A stretch of DNA of 64,000 bases, taken from positions 890,618-954,617 of the forward strand of contig NZ_JBDZDR010000001.1 in the NCBI RefSeq assembly GCF_040049255.1, written 5' to 3'. Each line of letters starts with the position of its first letter. Positions within the stretch are counted from its first letter, which is position 1. Below the pieces are notes generated by a model. It saw only the letters and a program-made list of their open reading frames with translations, was not told where the DNA came from and did no database searches. Source of the DNA: Pseudaminobacter sp040049255 (lineage in GTDB: Bacteria > Pseudomonadota > Alphaproteobacteria > Rhizobiales > Rhizobiaceae). Of the stretch, positions 43,134-51,577 are shown piece after piece. The position numbers were made by a program, and so were the translations under genes.

Positions 43134-43266
43134 AACGTCTTCCACGCCCGCAATCACCGCCAGGCGCGCGATGCGCCGCCTCCGCAGCGTCACCCATCCT
43201 GCAATTTCCACCCTTGCGAACATGCCGGCATCCTTCGGTTTGCGTGGCGAAGGATGCCTTGCTACA

Positions 43267-43286
43267 ACCTCAACCAAAGTTGAGGT
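43267..43286. promoter_or_regulatory. SoxR-box upstream of soxR
   Basis: CCTCAA - six bases - TTGAGG at 43268-43285, flanked by A and T that extend the symmetry, matches the classical SoxR operator layout. It lies 17 bases before the soxR ATG, consistent with autoregulation. Confidence 0.8.
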
Positions 43287-43303
43287 CAAGCAGGAAATCG
43301 AAG

Positions 43304-43786
43304 ATGGTCAAGGAGCTTTCCGTCGGCGAGGTGGCGCATCGCAGCGGCGTCGCGGTTTCGGCGCTGCATTTCTACGAAACCAAGGGGCTCATCCGCAGCC
43401 ATCGCACGGCGGGCAACCAGCGCCGCTACGGCGGCGATGTGCTGCGCCGCGTCGCCATCATCCGCGTGGCGCAGGAGGTCGGCATCTCGCTTGCCGACAT
43501 CGCGGAGGCGCTGGCCACGTTGCCGGACGGCCGCACCCCCACGCGCGACGATTGGCGTGTGCTTTCCGAAGGTTGGGCAGCAGACCTCGACCGCCGCATC
43601 GAACAATTGCAGAAACTGCGCGACGGGCTCACCGGCTGCATCGGTTGCGGTTGCATGTCGCTCGACCGCTGCCCGCTGCACAATGCCGGCGACCGCCTTG
43701 GCGCCGAGGGGCCTGGCCCGCGGCGGCTTTTGGTGGGCGCGGCGCGAAAGGCGGCTAATCGGACGAAGGGAGCCGCCGTATCGTGA
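43304..43786 (+). CDS. soxR: Redox-sensing transcriptional regulator SoxR
   Basis: A 160-residue MerR-family protein. The winged-helix part is LSVGEVAHRSGVAVSALHFYETKGLIRSHRTAGNQRRY. The [2Fe-2S] motif is C-x2-C-x-C-x5-C at Cys112, Cys115, Cys117 and Cys123. It senses redox-cycling compounds. No soxS is seen nearby, which is normal outside enteric bacteria, where SoxR controls small sets of genes directly. The ATG at 43304 is chosen by family start. Its 3' end overlaps the convergent gene by 32 bases. Confidence 0.93.
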   Translation: MVKELSVGEVAHRSGVAVSALHFYETKGLIRSHRTAGNQRRYGGDVLRRVAIIRVAQEVGISLADIAEALATLPDGRTPTRDDWRVLSEGWAADLDRRIEQLQKLRDGLTGCIGCGCMSLDRCPLHNAGDRLGAEGPGPRRLLVGAARKAANRTKGAAVS

Positions 43787-44036
43787 ATTCGATCACGTCG
43801 CCGGGACGCTCGTACCAGCTTTCGATTGTCGTCCAGTAGGCCTGTTTCGGCCAGCGCTCGAACCATTCCTTGGCCTTCGCGCGCGCCGCGCCACGTGGAA
43901 GCACGAATGTCTCGCGCAGGAAACCGTCGCGCGGCGTGCGCGCGCGCTCGGCACGGCTCTGTTCCAGCCTCTTCTTCAGGCCATCCAGCGGCGGTCTCGT
44001 CGGGGTACGCACGAGGAACTCCTTGACCCAGATCAT
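43755..44036 (-). CDS. Conserved hypothetical protein
   Basis: A 93-residue protein, MIWVKEFLVRTPTRPPLDGLKKRLEQSR..., with basic helical N-terminal half and a FERWPKQAYWTTIESWYERPGDVIEFTIRRLP C-terminal strand region. It looks like a real, conserved small rhizobial protein, but I cannot name a domain. It is convergent with soxR and their coding ends overlap by 32 bases. It is divergent from hemF with a 90-base gap. Confidence 0.6.
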   Translation of the reverse strand: MIWVKEFLVRTPTRPPLDGLKKRLEQSRAERARTPRDGFLRETFVLPRGAARAKAKEWFERWPKQAYWTTIESWYERPGDVIEFTIRRLPSSD

Positions 44037-44126
44037 TTACAGATTAGGGATCACGTCGAGAAAAAACGAGTCATTTGTGCAGCATGCCGCCCGTTGGCCG
44101 GCATCGCCAGAACCAGTGGAGACCGC

Positions 44127-45044
44127 ATGGAGCGCCCAGAGATCCCGGCCGGCCTGCCCGCCGACATCGAAACCAAGAAGGAAACGGCCCGCATCTGGTT
44201 CGAGGAACTGCGCGACCGCATCTGCGCCGCCTTCGAGAAACTGGAAGATGATCTGTCCGCCACCCAGGCCACCTCATGGGCCCCCGGCCGCTTCGAGCGC
44301 ACGCCCTGGCTGCGCGAGGAAGGCAAGGGCGGCGGCGGCGTCATGTCGATGATGCATGGCCGCGTCTTCGAGAAGGTCGGCGTCCACACCTCCACCGTCC
44401 ATGGCGAATTCTCGCCCGAGTTCCGCAAGCAGATGCCCGGCGCCGAGGAAGACCCGCGCTTCTGGGCCAGCGGCATCTCGCTCATCGCCCATCCCTGGAA
44501 CCCCAACGTGCCCGCCGTTCACATGAACACGCGCATGGTGGTCACCTCGCGCCAGTGGTTCGGCGGCGGCGCCGACCTCACCCCCGTGCTCGACCGGCGC
44601 CGGACGCAGGAAGACCCGGATACGCAGGCTTTCCACAAGACCTTCGCCTTCACCTGCGGCAAGCACCCTGAAGTCGCCGACTACGCCAAGTTCAAGACCT
44701 GGTGCGACGAGTATTTTTTCCTCCCGCACCGCAACGAGGCGCGAGGCATTGGCGGCATCTTCTACGACTGGCTGCACTCGCCGGAGGAGAAGGGCGGCTG
44801 GGACGCCGACTTCCGCTTCACGCAGGATGTCGGCCGCTCCTTCCTGGTGGTCTATCCGCATCTGGTGCGCAAGAATTTCAGCACCGAATGGTCCGAGGCC
44901 GACCGCGAGGAACAGCTCATCCGGCGCGGGCGCTATGTCGAGTTCAACCTGCTCTACGACCGCGGCACCATCTTCGGCCTGAAGACCGGCGGCAACGTCA
45001 ACTCCATCCTGTCGAGCATGCCGCCGGCGGTGAAGTGGCCGTGA
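44127..45044 (+). CDS. hemF: Oxygen-dependent coproporphyrinogen III oxidase
   Basis: A 305-residue cytosolic enzyme that converts coproporphyrinogen III to protoporphyrinogen IX with oxygen. Family motifs: GKGGGGVMSMMHGRVFEKVGVHTSTVHGEF, HPWNPNVPAVHMNTR, WFGGGADLTPVL, YFFLPHRNEARGIGGIFYDW and RGRYVEFNLLYDRGTIFGLKTGGN. The ATG at 44127 has GGAG six bases upstream. The long open frame before it is a soxR-frame shadow. Haem made by this route would serve cytochromes such as XoxG and the bc1 complex. Confidence 0.95.
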   Translation: MERPEIPAGLPADIETKKETARIWFEELRDRICAAFEKLEDDLSATQATSWAPGRFERTPWLREEGKGGGGVMSMMHGRVFEKVGVHTSTVHGEFSPEFRKQMPGAEEDPRFWASGISLIAHPWNPNVPAVHMNTRMVVTSRQWFGGGADLTPVLDRRRTQEDPDTQAFHKTFAFTCGKHPEVADYAKFKTWCDEYFFLPHRNEARGIGGIFYDWLHSPEEKGGWDADFRFTQDVGRSFLVVYPHLVRKNFSTEWSEADREEQLIRRGRYVEFNLLYDRGTIFGLKTGGNVNSILSSMPPAVKWP

Positions 45045-45076
45045 GGCGTTGCATGCGCTAGCCGCGCACTTGACGC

Positions 45077-45105
45077 TTGAACGACATACGCTAAGAGCGC
45101 ATAAT
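45077..45105 (+). promoter_or_regulatory. Promoter with palindrome for the BrnT/XRE operon
   Basis: TTGAAC at 45077, a 17-base spacer and CATAAT at 45100. The arms ATACGCT and AGCGCAT (one mismatch, three-base centre) fill the spacer at 45086-45102, where a repressor would block transcription. Confidence 0.7.
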
Positions 45106-45127
45106 CCGGGAAAATCTCGGGTTGTGG

Positions 45128-45397
45128 ATGAAGATTTCGTTCGATCCGGCAAAGGATGAGAAGACCCGGGTCGAGCGTGGATTTTCACTCGCGCTTGGCG
45201 TGGATGTCATTCGCAACCAGGTAGCCTTGAGATTGGATGATCGTCGCGACTACGGCGAAGATCGCCTGATCTCCTTTGGCTATGTGGAAGAGCGGCTCTT
45301 CGTTTGCGTCTACACGGTTCGCGGCGATACCTTGCACATAATATCCGTCCGCAAGGCGAACGACAGGGAGATCAAAAGATATGGTCGACGATCCTGA
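45128..45397 (+). CDS. brnT: BrnT-type ribonuclease toxin
   Basis: An 89-residue protein of the BrnT/DUF497 family. The first strand and helix FDPAKDEKTRVERGFSL and the late motif LHIISVRKANDREIKRYGRR match the RNase-A-like BrnT core; the basic C-terminal residues form the active site. The ATG at 45128 has a weak ribosome-binding site. The antitoxin gene overlaps by 17 bases and encodes an XRE-type HTH protein rather than the usual BrnA ribbon-helix-helix protein. Confidence 0.82.
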   Translation: MKISFDPAKDEKTRVERGFSLALGVDVIRNQVALRLDDRRDYGEDRLISFGYVEERLFVCVYTVRGDTLHIISVRKANDREIKRYGRRS

Positions 45398-45653
45398 CTT
45401 CGCCGACAGCCCCGAATGGGACGAAGGCAACACGCGTCTGCCAGATGCCGCAGCCAAGTTGAAAGCGGCGCGGGCTGCCCTCCTCATGAGCCAAGGCGAC
45501 TTTGCGAAGCTTCTTGGCATCCCGGTTGCGACGCTGCAGAACTGGGAGCAGCGCAGGACGCATCCCGACCCGGTCGCCAGAACCCTCATCGACCTGATCG
45601 CGGACGACCCCCGCGAAATGCGCAAGCGCCTGGAGAAAAGAAGCGCGGCCTGA
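45381..45653 (+). CDS. XRE/HTH antitoxin paired with BrnT
   Basis: A 90-residue protein with an acidic N-terminal tail and a C-terminal HTH (LKAARAALLMSQGDFAKLLGIPVATLQNWEQRRTHPDPVARTLIDLI) of the lambda-repressor type. It probably neutralises the toxin and represses the promoter at 45077. GGGAG lies about 10 bases before the ATG. It is of the type that accompanies HigB or BrnT toxins. Confidence 0.85.
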   Translation: MVDDPDFADSPEWDEGNTRLPDAAAKLKAARAALLMSQGDFAKLLGIPVATLQNWEQRRTHPDPVARTLIDLIADDPREMRKRLEKRSAA

Positions 45654-45722
45654 CTGTCGCACTGGCCGTGTCTCGGTTGGCGCCTAGAATGTTGGTTAAC
45701 TTTTGGCTGACAGTCTCGGCGC

Positions 45723-46625
45723 ATGGCTAAGAAATCCTTTACCGGCACCCTCACCCTGCTCCTCGCCCTCGGCGCGGCTGGCGCCGCCGGGGCACGCGAC
45801 CTATCTGAATGCGAGCGCAACGGATCGCAGGCCAGAATGGCGGCTTCGAGCACTCAGGAACGCCTGCTCTCGTCGGCCCCCTCGCCCCGGGGCTGCCCCG
45901 AGCTGCTGGCCGATGCAAAAAGCCTCACGCAGCCTGCAAGTCCCGGCTCGGCTACGACAGCCCTGCCCGCCGACGCCAACGCATCTTCCATCATCCACGC
46001 CGACAATTTCACCGTTCTGGTCAAGCGGCCGGAAAACGCCTCCGCCGAGACGCTGGTGCTGCTGCACGGGTCCGGCGGCGACGAGACCACGCTGATGTCG
46101 CTCGCCTCGCGCATCGCGCCGCGTGCGGTGTTGGTAGGCGTGCGCGGCCGCATCGTGCAGGACGGCAAGAAGCGCTGGTATCGGCGACTCACCCCGACCA
46201 GCTTCGACCAGCGCGATATCCGCTCGGAAGCCGCAGCCTTCGCCGGCTTTCTCACCGATGCGGTGAAGAAGAAGGTGCTGAACCTCGATCACACCGTCTT
46301 CCTCGGCTATTCCAACGGCGCGAATCTGCTGGCGGCGTTGTCGTTGCTGCATCCGGGCTTGATCGAACGTGCGGTGCTGCTGCGGCCGATGCCGGTGCTC
46401 GATGCGGTGCCCGACGTCAGCCTCTCCGGCACGCGTTTCCTCGTGGTGGCCGGGGCTTCCGACACCACCTACGCTCCCTTCGCGCCGGCGCTGGAGGCAA
46501 CCTTGAAGGGCCATGGCGCCCATCTCGACGCCCGCACCATCAAGGCCGGCCACGGCCTCGGCGACGAGGACGTCAGGATCGTCAGCGAGTGGCTGGGCCG
46601 CTCCAACGCGGTTTCGCTGAACTAG
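45723..46625 (+). CDS. Secreted alpha/beta hydrolase, carboxylesterase type
   Basis: A 300-residue protein with a signal peptide (TGTLTLLLALGAAGAAGA) and an alpha/beta-hydrolase fold. The nucleophile elbow is GYSNGANLL with catalytic Ser, HGSGGDETTL forms the oxyanion region, and AGHGLGDED contributes the catalytic His. This matches the phospholipase/carboxylesterase (YpfH-like) family. The first 80 residues after the signal are low in similarity and may be a spacer. Substrate unknown. Confidence 0.82.
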   Translation: MAKKSFTGTLTLLLALGAAGAAGARDLSECERNGSQARMAASSTQERLLSSAPSPRGCPELLADAKSLTQPASPGSATTALPADANASSIIHADNFTVLVKRPENASAETLVLLHGSGGDETTLMSLASRIAPRAVLVGVRGRIVQDGKKRWYRRLTPTSFDQRDIRSEAAAFAGFLTDAVKKKVLNLDHTVFLGYSNGANLLAALSLLHPGLIERAVLLRPMPVLDAVPDVSLSGTRFLVVAGASDTTYAPFAPALEATLKGHGAHLDARTIKAGHGLGDEDVRIVSEWLGRSNAVSLN

Positions 46626-46783
46626 CTTCCCCATCAAAGGCTTGGGGCGGAATGTTCGAGCCGGGCCCTCGCGCAAGGCTGGCCCATCAGAATGATTTGA
46701 TCGTAGGCCGATAAGGGCAGCCCGGCGGCGCTTTGCGTGCTATCATCGCGCTCCGAACAACGATGCGAGGAAAGGAGAAACCG

Positions 46784-46969
46784 ATGAAGGAATTTCAGTG
46801 CGGCTCGCTCGTCCCCGGCTGCCAATGGCATACCCGTCACGAAGAAGAAGCTGAAGTCATGCGCCGCGCGGTCGAGCACATGCGCGAAACCCATGGCGAA
46901 ACCATCATCCGCGAGACGATGATCGAGGCGATCCGCTCCCGCATCGAGAAGGTTCGCGACGCGGCCTGA
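46784..46969 (+). CDS. DUF1059 family small protein
   Basis: A 61-residue protein: FQCGSLVPGCQWHTRHEEEAEVMRRAVEHMRETHG. The paired Cys and His residues (C..C..H..H) suggest a small metal-binding or zinc-ribbon-like fold; DUF1059 members show this pattern. GGAGA lies before the ATG at 46784. It is convergent with the cca operon across 12 bases. Function unknown. Confidence 0.78.
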   Translation: MKEFQCGSLVPGCQWHTRHEEEAEVMRRAVEHMRETHGETIIRETMIEAIRSRIEKVRDAA

Positions 46970-46981
46970 TCCCGAACCGGC

Positions 46982-48256
46982 TCAGGTCGTCGCCTTCAGG
47001 CTCTCTGCGGCGCGTTCGAGGAGTGCGCCGCGTTCCAGCGCAAAACCAGAATCGACCCAGGCGCTTTCGAGCGCCCGCAGCATGTCGCCCATCTTCGGCC
47101 CCTTGGCCACGCCAAGAGCTGCCAGGTCTCCGCCATTGACCGGAAACACCGGCCGTTCCCATTTCACGGCAAAGCCCAGCAGGCGGGAATAGCCGCCGGC
47201 CTCCATCATCGCCTTGTCGTCCTCGACCGCGCGGCCGCGCGCCGAAGCGAGCGCCAGCTTCAGCCGGTCGACGATGCCGCCCCGCTCGCCGCGATAGAGC
47301 ATTTTCGCAAAAGCGCCCTCGCTCATCGTGGACGCCGGTGCCGAAGCGGCGGCCCACTGCGCCAGCCGCTCGGCTTCAGCGTTGGAAAGCCGCAGTCGTT
47401 CCGCCATCGCCTCCATGCGCGCCGCGTCCGGCGGCACGATCGCCTCCAGCCGCAGCATCGGGTCGGCCGGCCAGCCCAGATCGGCCTCGGTCCGGGCCAG
47501 CGCGTGGATCGCGTCGATGCCCCATTTCTCGCTTTCCGGCAAAATGCGCGTCAGTACGCCGGCCTGTCGCATCCACAGCAAGGCGCGCGAAGGGTCGGGC
47601 GCGGCAAGCAGCTTCTTCAATTCGCTCCACACGCGCTCGGCCGACAACTGGTCGAGCCCTTCCTTCAGTCGTGCGCAGGCTTTCAGCCCCTCCGCGTCCG
47701 GCCGCCCGGCGCCATACCAGGCAAAGAAGCGGAAAAAGCGCAGGATGCGCAGAAAATCCTCGCGGATGCGCGCTTCCGGATCGCCGATGAAACGCAGCGT
47801 GCGGCTTTCGAGATCGGCGAGCCCCCCGACCAGGTCCACCACCTGCCCGTCGGCTTCCGCATAGAGCGCGTTGATGGTGAAGTCGCGCCGCTCGGCATCC
47901 GCTTTCCAGTCGCGGCCGAAGCGCACCTTGGCGCGGCGGCCATCCGTTTCCACGTCGGCGCGCAGCGTCGTCACCTCGAACGGCCTGCCGCCGGCGATCA
48001 CGGTGATCGTGCCGTGGTCGGCCCCCGTCGGCACCGTCTTGAAGCCAGCGGCCTTGGCGCGGCGCGCCGTTTCGTCCGGCTCGGTCGTGGTGGCGATGTC
48101 CACATCGGCCACCGGCTGGCCCAGCAGGGCGTTGCGCACCGCCCCGCCGGCGATCCGCGCCTGCTGGTCATCGGCGTTCAGCGCCTGCAGCAGCTTCTGC
48201 AGGTCTGCATCGCCCAGCCAGGGCGCCTTGCCGGCAATCGACACGCTGCCGCTCAT
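46982..48256 (-). CDS. cca: CCA tRNA nucleotidyltransferase / poly(A) polymerase family
   Basis: A 424-residue protein of the class II nucleotidyltransferase family. It shows the head GGAVRNALLGQPVADVDIATT with the catalytic DxD, followed by RRDFTINALYAEADG and the arm LRFFRFFAWYG. It adds or repairs the CCA end of tRNAs. It overlaps the NUDIX gene upstream by four bases. The order DUF1285-NUDIX-cca is typical of alphaproteobacteria. Confidence 0.9.
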   Translation of the reverse strand: MSGSVSIAGKAPWLGDADLQKLLQALNADDQQARIAGGAVRNALLGQPVADVDIATTTEPDETARRAKAAGFKTVPTGADHGTITVIAGGRPFEVTTLRADVETDGRRAKVRFGRDWKADAERRDFTINALYAEADGQVVDLVGGLADLESRTLRFIGDPEARIREDFLRILRFFRFFAWYGAGRPDAEGLKACARLKEGLDQLSAERVWSELKKLLAAPDPSRALLWMRQAGVLTRILPESEKWGIDAIHALARTEADLGWPADPMLRLEAIVPPDAARMEAMAERLRLSNAEAERLAQWAAASAPASTMSEGAFAKMLYRGERGGIVDRLKLALASARGRAVEDDKAMMEAGGYSRLLGFAVKWERPVFPVNGGDLAALGVAKGPKMGDMLRALESAWVDSGFALERGALLERAAESLKATT

Positions 48257-48885
48257 GCATAAAACCTTTCATAAAGAGTGCGGATGATGCCCGCAGTCAC
48301 GCCCCAGATGCGCTGCCCGCCATAAGGCATGTCGTAATAGACCCATTTGCGGTTGTCCCACATGCGGCTGCCCTGGTGGTGGTTGGCCGGGTCCATCAGG
48401 AAGCGCAGCGGCACCTCGAAGGCGGTGTCCACCTCATGCGCGTTCAGCGTCAGGTGAAAGTCGGGCCGAACGATGCCCAGCACCGGCGCGATGAGGTAGC
48501 CGCTGCCGGAGACATAGTCCGGCATGCGCCCGATGATCTCGACACGGTCGGCGCCAAGGCCGATTTCCTCAGTCGTCTCGCGCAGTGCCGCAAATTCCGG
48601 CGTCGGGTCAGTGGCGTCGATGCGCCCGCCCGGAAACGCCACCTGGCCCGAATGGCTACGCAGCTTCTCCGCCCGCTTGGTCAGGATCACGCTTGCTTCG
48701 TCGCCATGGTCCACCACGGGAATCAGCACCGCCGCCGCGCGCAGGTTGTCGCGCCGGATCAGGTCGCCGAAGCCGGGATTGAAATAGTGGTCGCCATAGT
48801 CGTGACTGACATCTTCCGGATGCAGGCGCACCACGCGCTCGCGAAAATCGCGGGCGGAAAACAGCGGTGCCGCAAACCTGTCCAT
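48253..48885 (-). CDS. NUDIX hydrolase, CoA pyrophosphatase type
   Basis: A 210-residue NUDIX protein. The Nudix box reads GGRIDATDPTPEFAALRETTEEIGLG, preceded by LRSHSGQVAFPGG, the UPF0035/CoA-pyrophosphatase signature. It would split CoA or its derivatives into phosphopantetheine and ADP. The stop overlaps the cca start and the gene begins three bases after the DUF1285 stop, so all three are one operon. Confidence 0.88.
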   Translation of the reverse strand: MDRFAAPLFSARDFRERVVRLHPEDVSHDYGDHYFNPGFGDLIRRDNLRAAAVLIPVVDHGDEASVILTKRAEKLRSHSGQVAFPGGRIDATDPTPEFAALRETTEEIGLGADRVEIIGRMPDYVSGSGYLIAPVLGIVRPDFHLTLNAHEVDTAFEVPLRFLMDPANHHQGSRMWDNRKWVYYDMPYGGQRIWGVTAGIIRTLYERFYA

Positions 48886-48888
48886 GGC

Positions 48889-49518
48889 TCAGGCGCTCAG
48901 CCGCCGCAGCTTCTCGGCGGTCATGATCGGGAAAACCTCACCCTTCGAGCGCACGGCGAACATCGGTTCGCCGTCGATCTCGATCTCCTCGCCGTATTCG
49001 ACCAGCTCATACATCACCGGCCGCGCCACCAGCGCCTCCAGTCGCCCGCGCACCAGCACGTAGGGCTTCAGGCCCCCGGTCTCGTCCTCGTCCACGAAGC
49101 GCATCGGGCGGTCGGGGCCGGCCTCCACCACATCGCCCACATTGGTGCGGAAGGTGATGACCTGCCCGTCGCCCTCGCCCGTCACCGTCATCTCCACGGC
49201 AACGAAAGGAGCATCCACCACCCGGATGCCCACCTTCTCCACAGGCGTCACCAGATAGGTCTTGCCGTCGGCGTCCTTGCGCAGCACCGTGGAAAAAAGC
49301 TGCACCAGCGGCATGCGCCCGATGGGCGTGCCAAGATAGAACCAGGTGCCGTCCTGGCGGATCTCCATGTCGAGGTCGCCACAGAAGTCCGGATTCCAGC
49401 GTTCCACGGGCGGAAGCCCTTGTCCGGCCCGGGTCGCGCGCGAGATAAGTGCCTGAAGACCGGCAGCGTCGCCGACCTTCGTGAGCCCGCCTTCAATATG
49501 TGCTTCGTCTTTGGTCAT
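48889..49518 (-). CDS. DUF1285 family protein
   Basis: A 209-residue protein with the family core LPPVERWNPDFCGDLDMEIRQDGTWFYLGTPIGRMPLVQLFSTVLRKDADG. No enzymatic role is known to me. The start is uncertain: ATGs at 49518, 49581 and an earlier one at 49650 all lack a good ribosome-binding site. I chose 49518, where DUF1285 similarity and normal length begin. The divergent moxR gene starts at 49656. Confidence 0.82.
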   Translation of the reverse strand: MTKDEAHIEGGLTKVGDAAGLQALISRATRAGQGLPPVERWNPDFCGDLDMEIRQDGTWFYLGTPIGRMPLVQLFSTVLRKDADGKTYLVTPVEKVGIRVVDAPFVAVEMTVTGEGDGQVITFRTNVGDVVEAGPDRPMRFVDEDETGGLKPYVLVRGRLEALVARPVMYELVEYGEEIEIDGEPMFAVRSKGEVFPIMTAEKLRRLSA

Positions 49519-49655
49519 GGTCACGAAATAGTCACTGTTGTTAAGCTTGTCAGCCTTGGTGCGTGATTTAAGTTCATTCATCTGCGCGGCAAAAGTGCTA
49601 ATCGTGGCCAACGAAACGGCAGCCACCTTCCCGGACAAGTGAGGTTCCAAGCGGC

Positions 49656-50660
49656 ATGAGCGTAGTGATCAAGGACCCCTCGATCGCCAAAAAGGAAATG
49701 ATCGCGGACGCCGAAAAGGCATTGCGCGACATTTCCAAGATTCGCGACGGCGTCGGCAAGGTCATCTTCGGCCAGGAAAGCGTGATCGAACGCACGCTGG
49801 TTGCGCTGCTGGCCGGCGGACACGCCCTGCTGGTCGGCGTGCCGGGCCTGGCCAAGACCAAGCTGGTGGAAACGCTGGGCATCGTGCTCGGCCTCGATTC
49901 GCGCCGCGTCCAGTTCACGCCCGACCTGATGCCCTCCGACATTCTCGGCTCCGAGGTGATGGAGCAGGACGAAAGCGGCAAGCGCTCCTTCCGCTTCATT
50001 CCGGGCCCGATCTTCGCCCAGCTTCTGATGGCCGACGAGATCAATCGCGCGAGCCCCCGCACGCAGTCGGCGTTGCTGCAGTCCATGCAGGAATATCACG
50101 TCACCGTCGCTGGCGCGCGCCACGACCTGCCTGCCCCCTTCCACGTGCTCGCCACCCAGAACCCGCTGGAGCAGGAAGGCACGTATCCGCTCCCGGAAGC
50201 CCAGCTCGACCGCTTCCTGATGCAGATCGACATCCACTATCCTGACATCGAAGCCGAGCGGCGCATCCTTCTGGAAACCACCGGCGTCGAGGAGGCCAGG
50301 GCCGCCAACGTGCTTTCGCCCGCGCGCCTGCAGGAGATCCAGCGGCTCATCCGTCGCATGCCGGTGCCCGAAAGCGTGGTCGAGGCGATCCTCGATCTGG
50401 TGCGCTCGGCGCGGCCGGGCCAGGGTGACGCCGAGACCGACAAGCATGTGGCCTGGGGTCCGGGCCCGCGCGCCAGCCAGGCGCTGACGCTCTGCACCCG
50501 CGCCCGCGCGCTTTATGACGGGCGGCTGGCGCCGTCGATCGACGACGTGAAGGCGCTGGCCGAGCCGGTTCTGCAGCACCGCATGGCGCTTACCTTCGCC
50601 GCCCGCGCCGAAGGCATGAGCGTGCGCGACGTGGTGGCGCGGCTGGTGAAGGGAATCTGA
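49656..50660 (+). CDS. MoxR-family AAA+ ATPase
   Basis: A 334-residue AAA+ chaperone. Walker A is GVPGLAKT (residues 61-68), Walker B LLMADEINRASPRTQSALLQSMQE, and sensor 1 ATQNPLEQEGTYPLPEAQLDRFL. MoxR ATPases work with VWA/DUF58 partners to mature or insert metal enzymes and complexes. It is the first gene of a four-gene operon with DUF58 (overlap of one base), a BatA/DUF4159 protein and a large membrane protein. Despite the family name, it is far from xoxF here. Confidence 0.92.
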   Translation: MSVVIKDPSIAKKEMIADAEKALRDISKIRDGVGKVIFGQESVIERTLVALLAGGHALLVGVPGLAKTKLVETLGIVLGLDSRRVQFTPDLMPSDILGSEVMEQDESGKRSFRFIPGPIFAQLLMADEINRASPRTQSALLQSMQEYHVTVAGARHDLPAPFHVLATQNPLEQEGTYPLPEAQLDRFLMQIDIHYPDIEAERRILLETTGVEEARAANVLSPARLQEIQRLIRRMPVPESVVEAILDLVRSARPGQGDAETDKHVAWGPGPRASQALTLCTRARALYDGRLAPSIDDVKALAEPVLQHRMALTFAARAEGMSVRDVVARLVKGI

Positions 50661-51577
50661 TGGCACGCATCGGCGCGGCCTCGCCTCCTGTCGGTACGAA
50701 AGACGCCCTTGCCCGCGCAAGGCAGCGCGCTTTTCTCGTTCCCGACCTGCTGATCGAGGCGCGCCGCGTCGTCAACACCGTTATTTCCGGCTGGCACGGC
50801 CGCCGCAAGCGCGGCATCGGCGAGAATTTCTGGCAGTTCCGCCCCTATGTCGAGGGCGAGAGCCTGTCGCGCATCGACTGGCGCCGCTCGGCCCGCGACG
50901 ACCACATCTATGTGCGCGATCGCGAATGGGAGGCAGCCCATACCGTGTGGCTGTGGGCCGACCCGTCTGCCTCCATGCTCTACCAATCGAGGGCTGCGCA
51001 TGTTTCCAAGGATTCGCGCGCGCTGGTGCTTATACTCGCGCTGGCCGAGCTTCTGTCGCGCGGCGGCGAACGCATAGCCTGGCCGGGCCTCACCGATCCC
51101 TTCACTGCCCGCAACGGCGCCGAGCGGCTGGCGGCCCACCTCACCCATGCCGGCGCGCTTCCGCACCGGCCCGACCTCAGCGCCGTCCGCCGCTTTTCCG
51201 ACGTCGTCATCGCCAGCGATTTCCTCGATCCGGTCGAGGAAACCAAGGAATGGCTCGACACGCTCGCCCGGCGCGGCGCCCGCGCGCATCTGATCGAGAT
51301 CGCCGACCCGGTCGAGGAAAGCTTCCCATATTCCGGCCGCACCGAATTTACCGACCCCGAAACCGGTGAAAAGCTCACCGCCGGCCGCGCCGAACAGCTC
51401 GGCGCCGACTACCGCCTGCTCTACACCGCCCGCCGCGAAGAGCTTGCCGCCTGGTGCAAGCGCCTGGGCTGGAGCTACACCGTCAACCACACCGACCGTC
51501 TCGCCTCCGAGGCGCTGGTGCAGGTGCACATGGCCATGAGCGCCGAAAGCGGCTACGCCTCCGGGGTGCGCGCATGA
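50660..51577 (+). CDS. DUF58 domain protein
   Basis: A 305-residue protein that shares ATG/TGA overlap with moxR. The DUF58 motif RKRGIGENFWQFRPYVEGESLSRIDWRRSARDDHIYVRDREWE is clear, followed by a VWA-like fold with the DPSASM MIDAS-like start. DUF58 proteins are the usual MoxR partners. No membrane helix is visible, so it is probably cytoplasmic or peripheral. The stop overlaps the next gene by ATGA. Confidence 0.9.
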   Translation: MARIGAASPPVGTKDALARARQRAFLVPDLLIEARRVVNTVISGWHGRRKRGIGENFWQFRPYVEGESLSRIDWRRSARDDHIYVRDREWEAAHTVWLWADPSASMLYQSRAAHVSKDSRALVLILALAELLSRGGERIAWPGLTDPFTARNGAERLAAHLTHAGALPHRPDLSAVRRFSDVVIASDFLDPVEETKEWLDTLARRGARAHLIEIADPVEESFPYSGRTEFTDPETGEKLTAGRAEQLGADYRLLYTARREELAAWCKRLGWSYTVNHTDRLASEALVQVHMAMSAESGYASGVRA

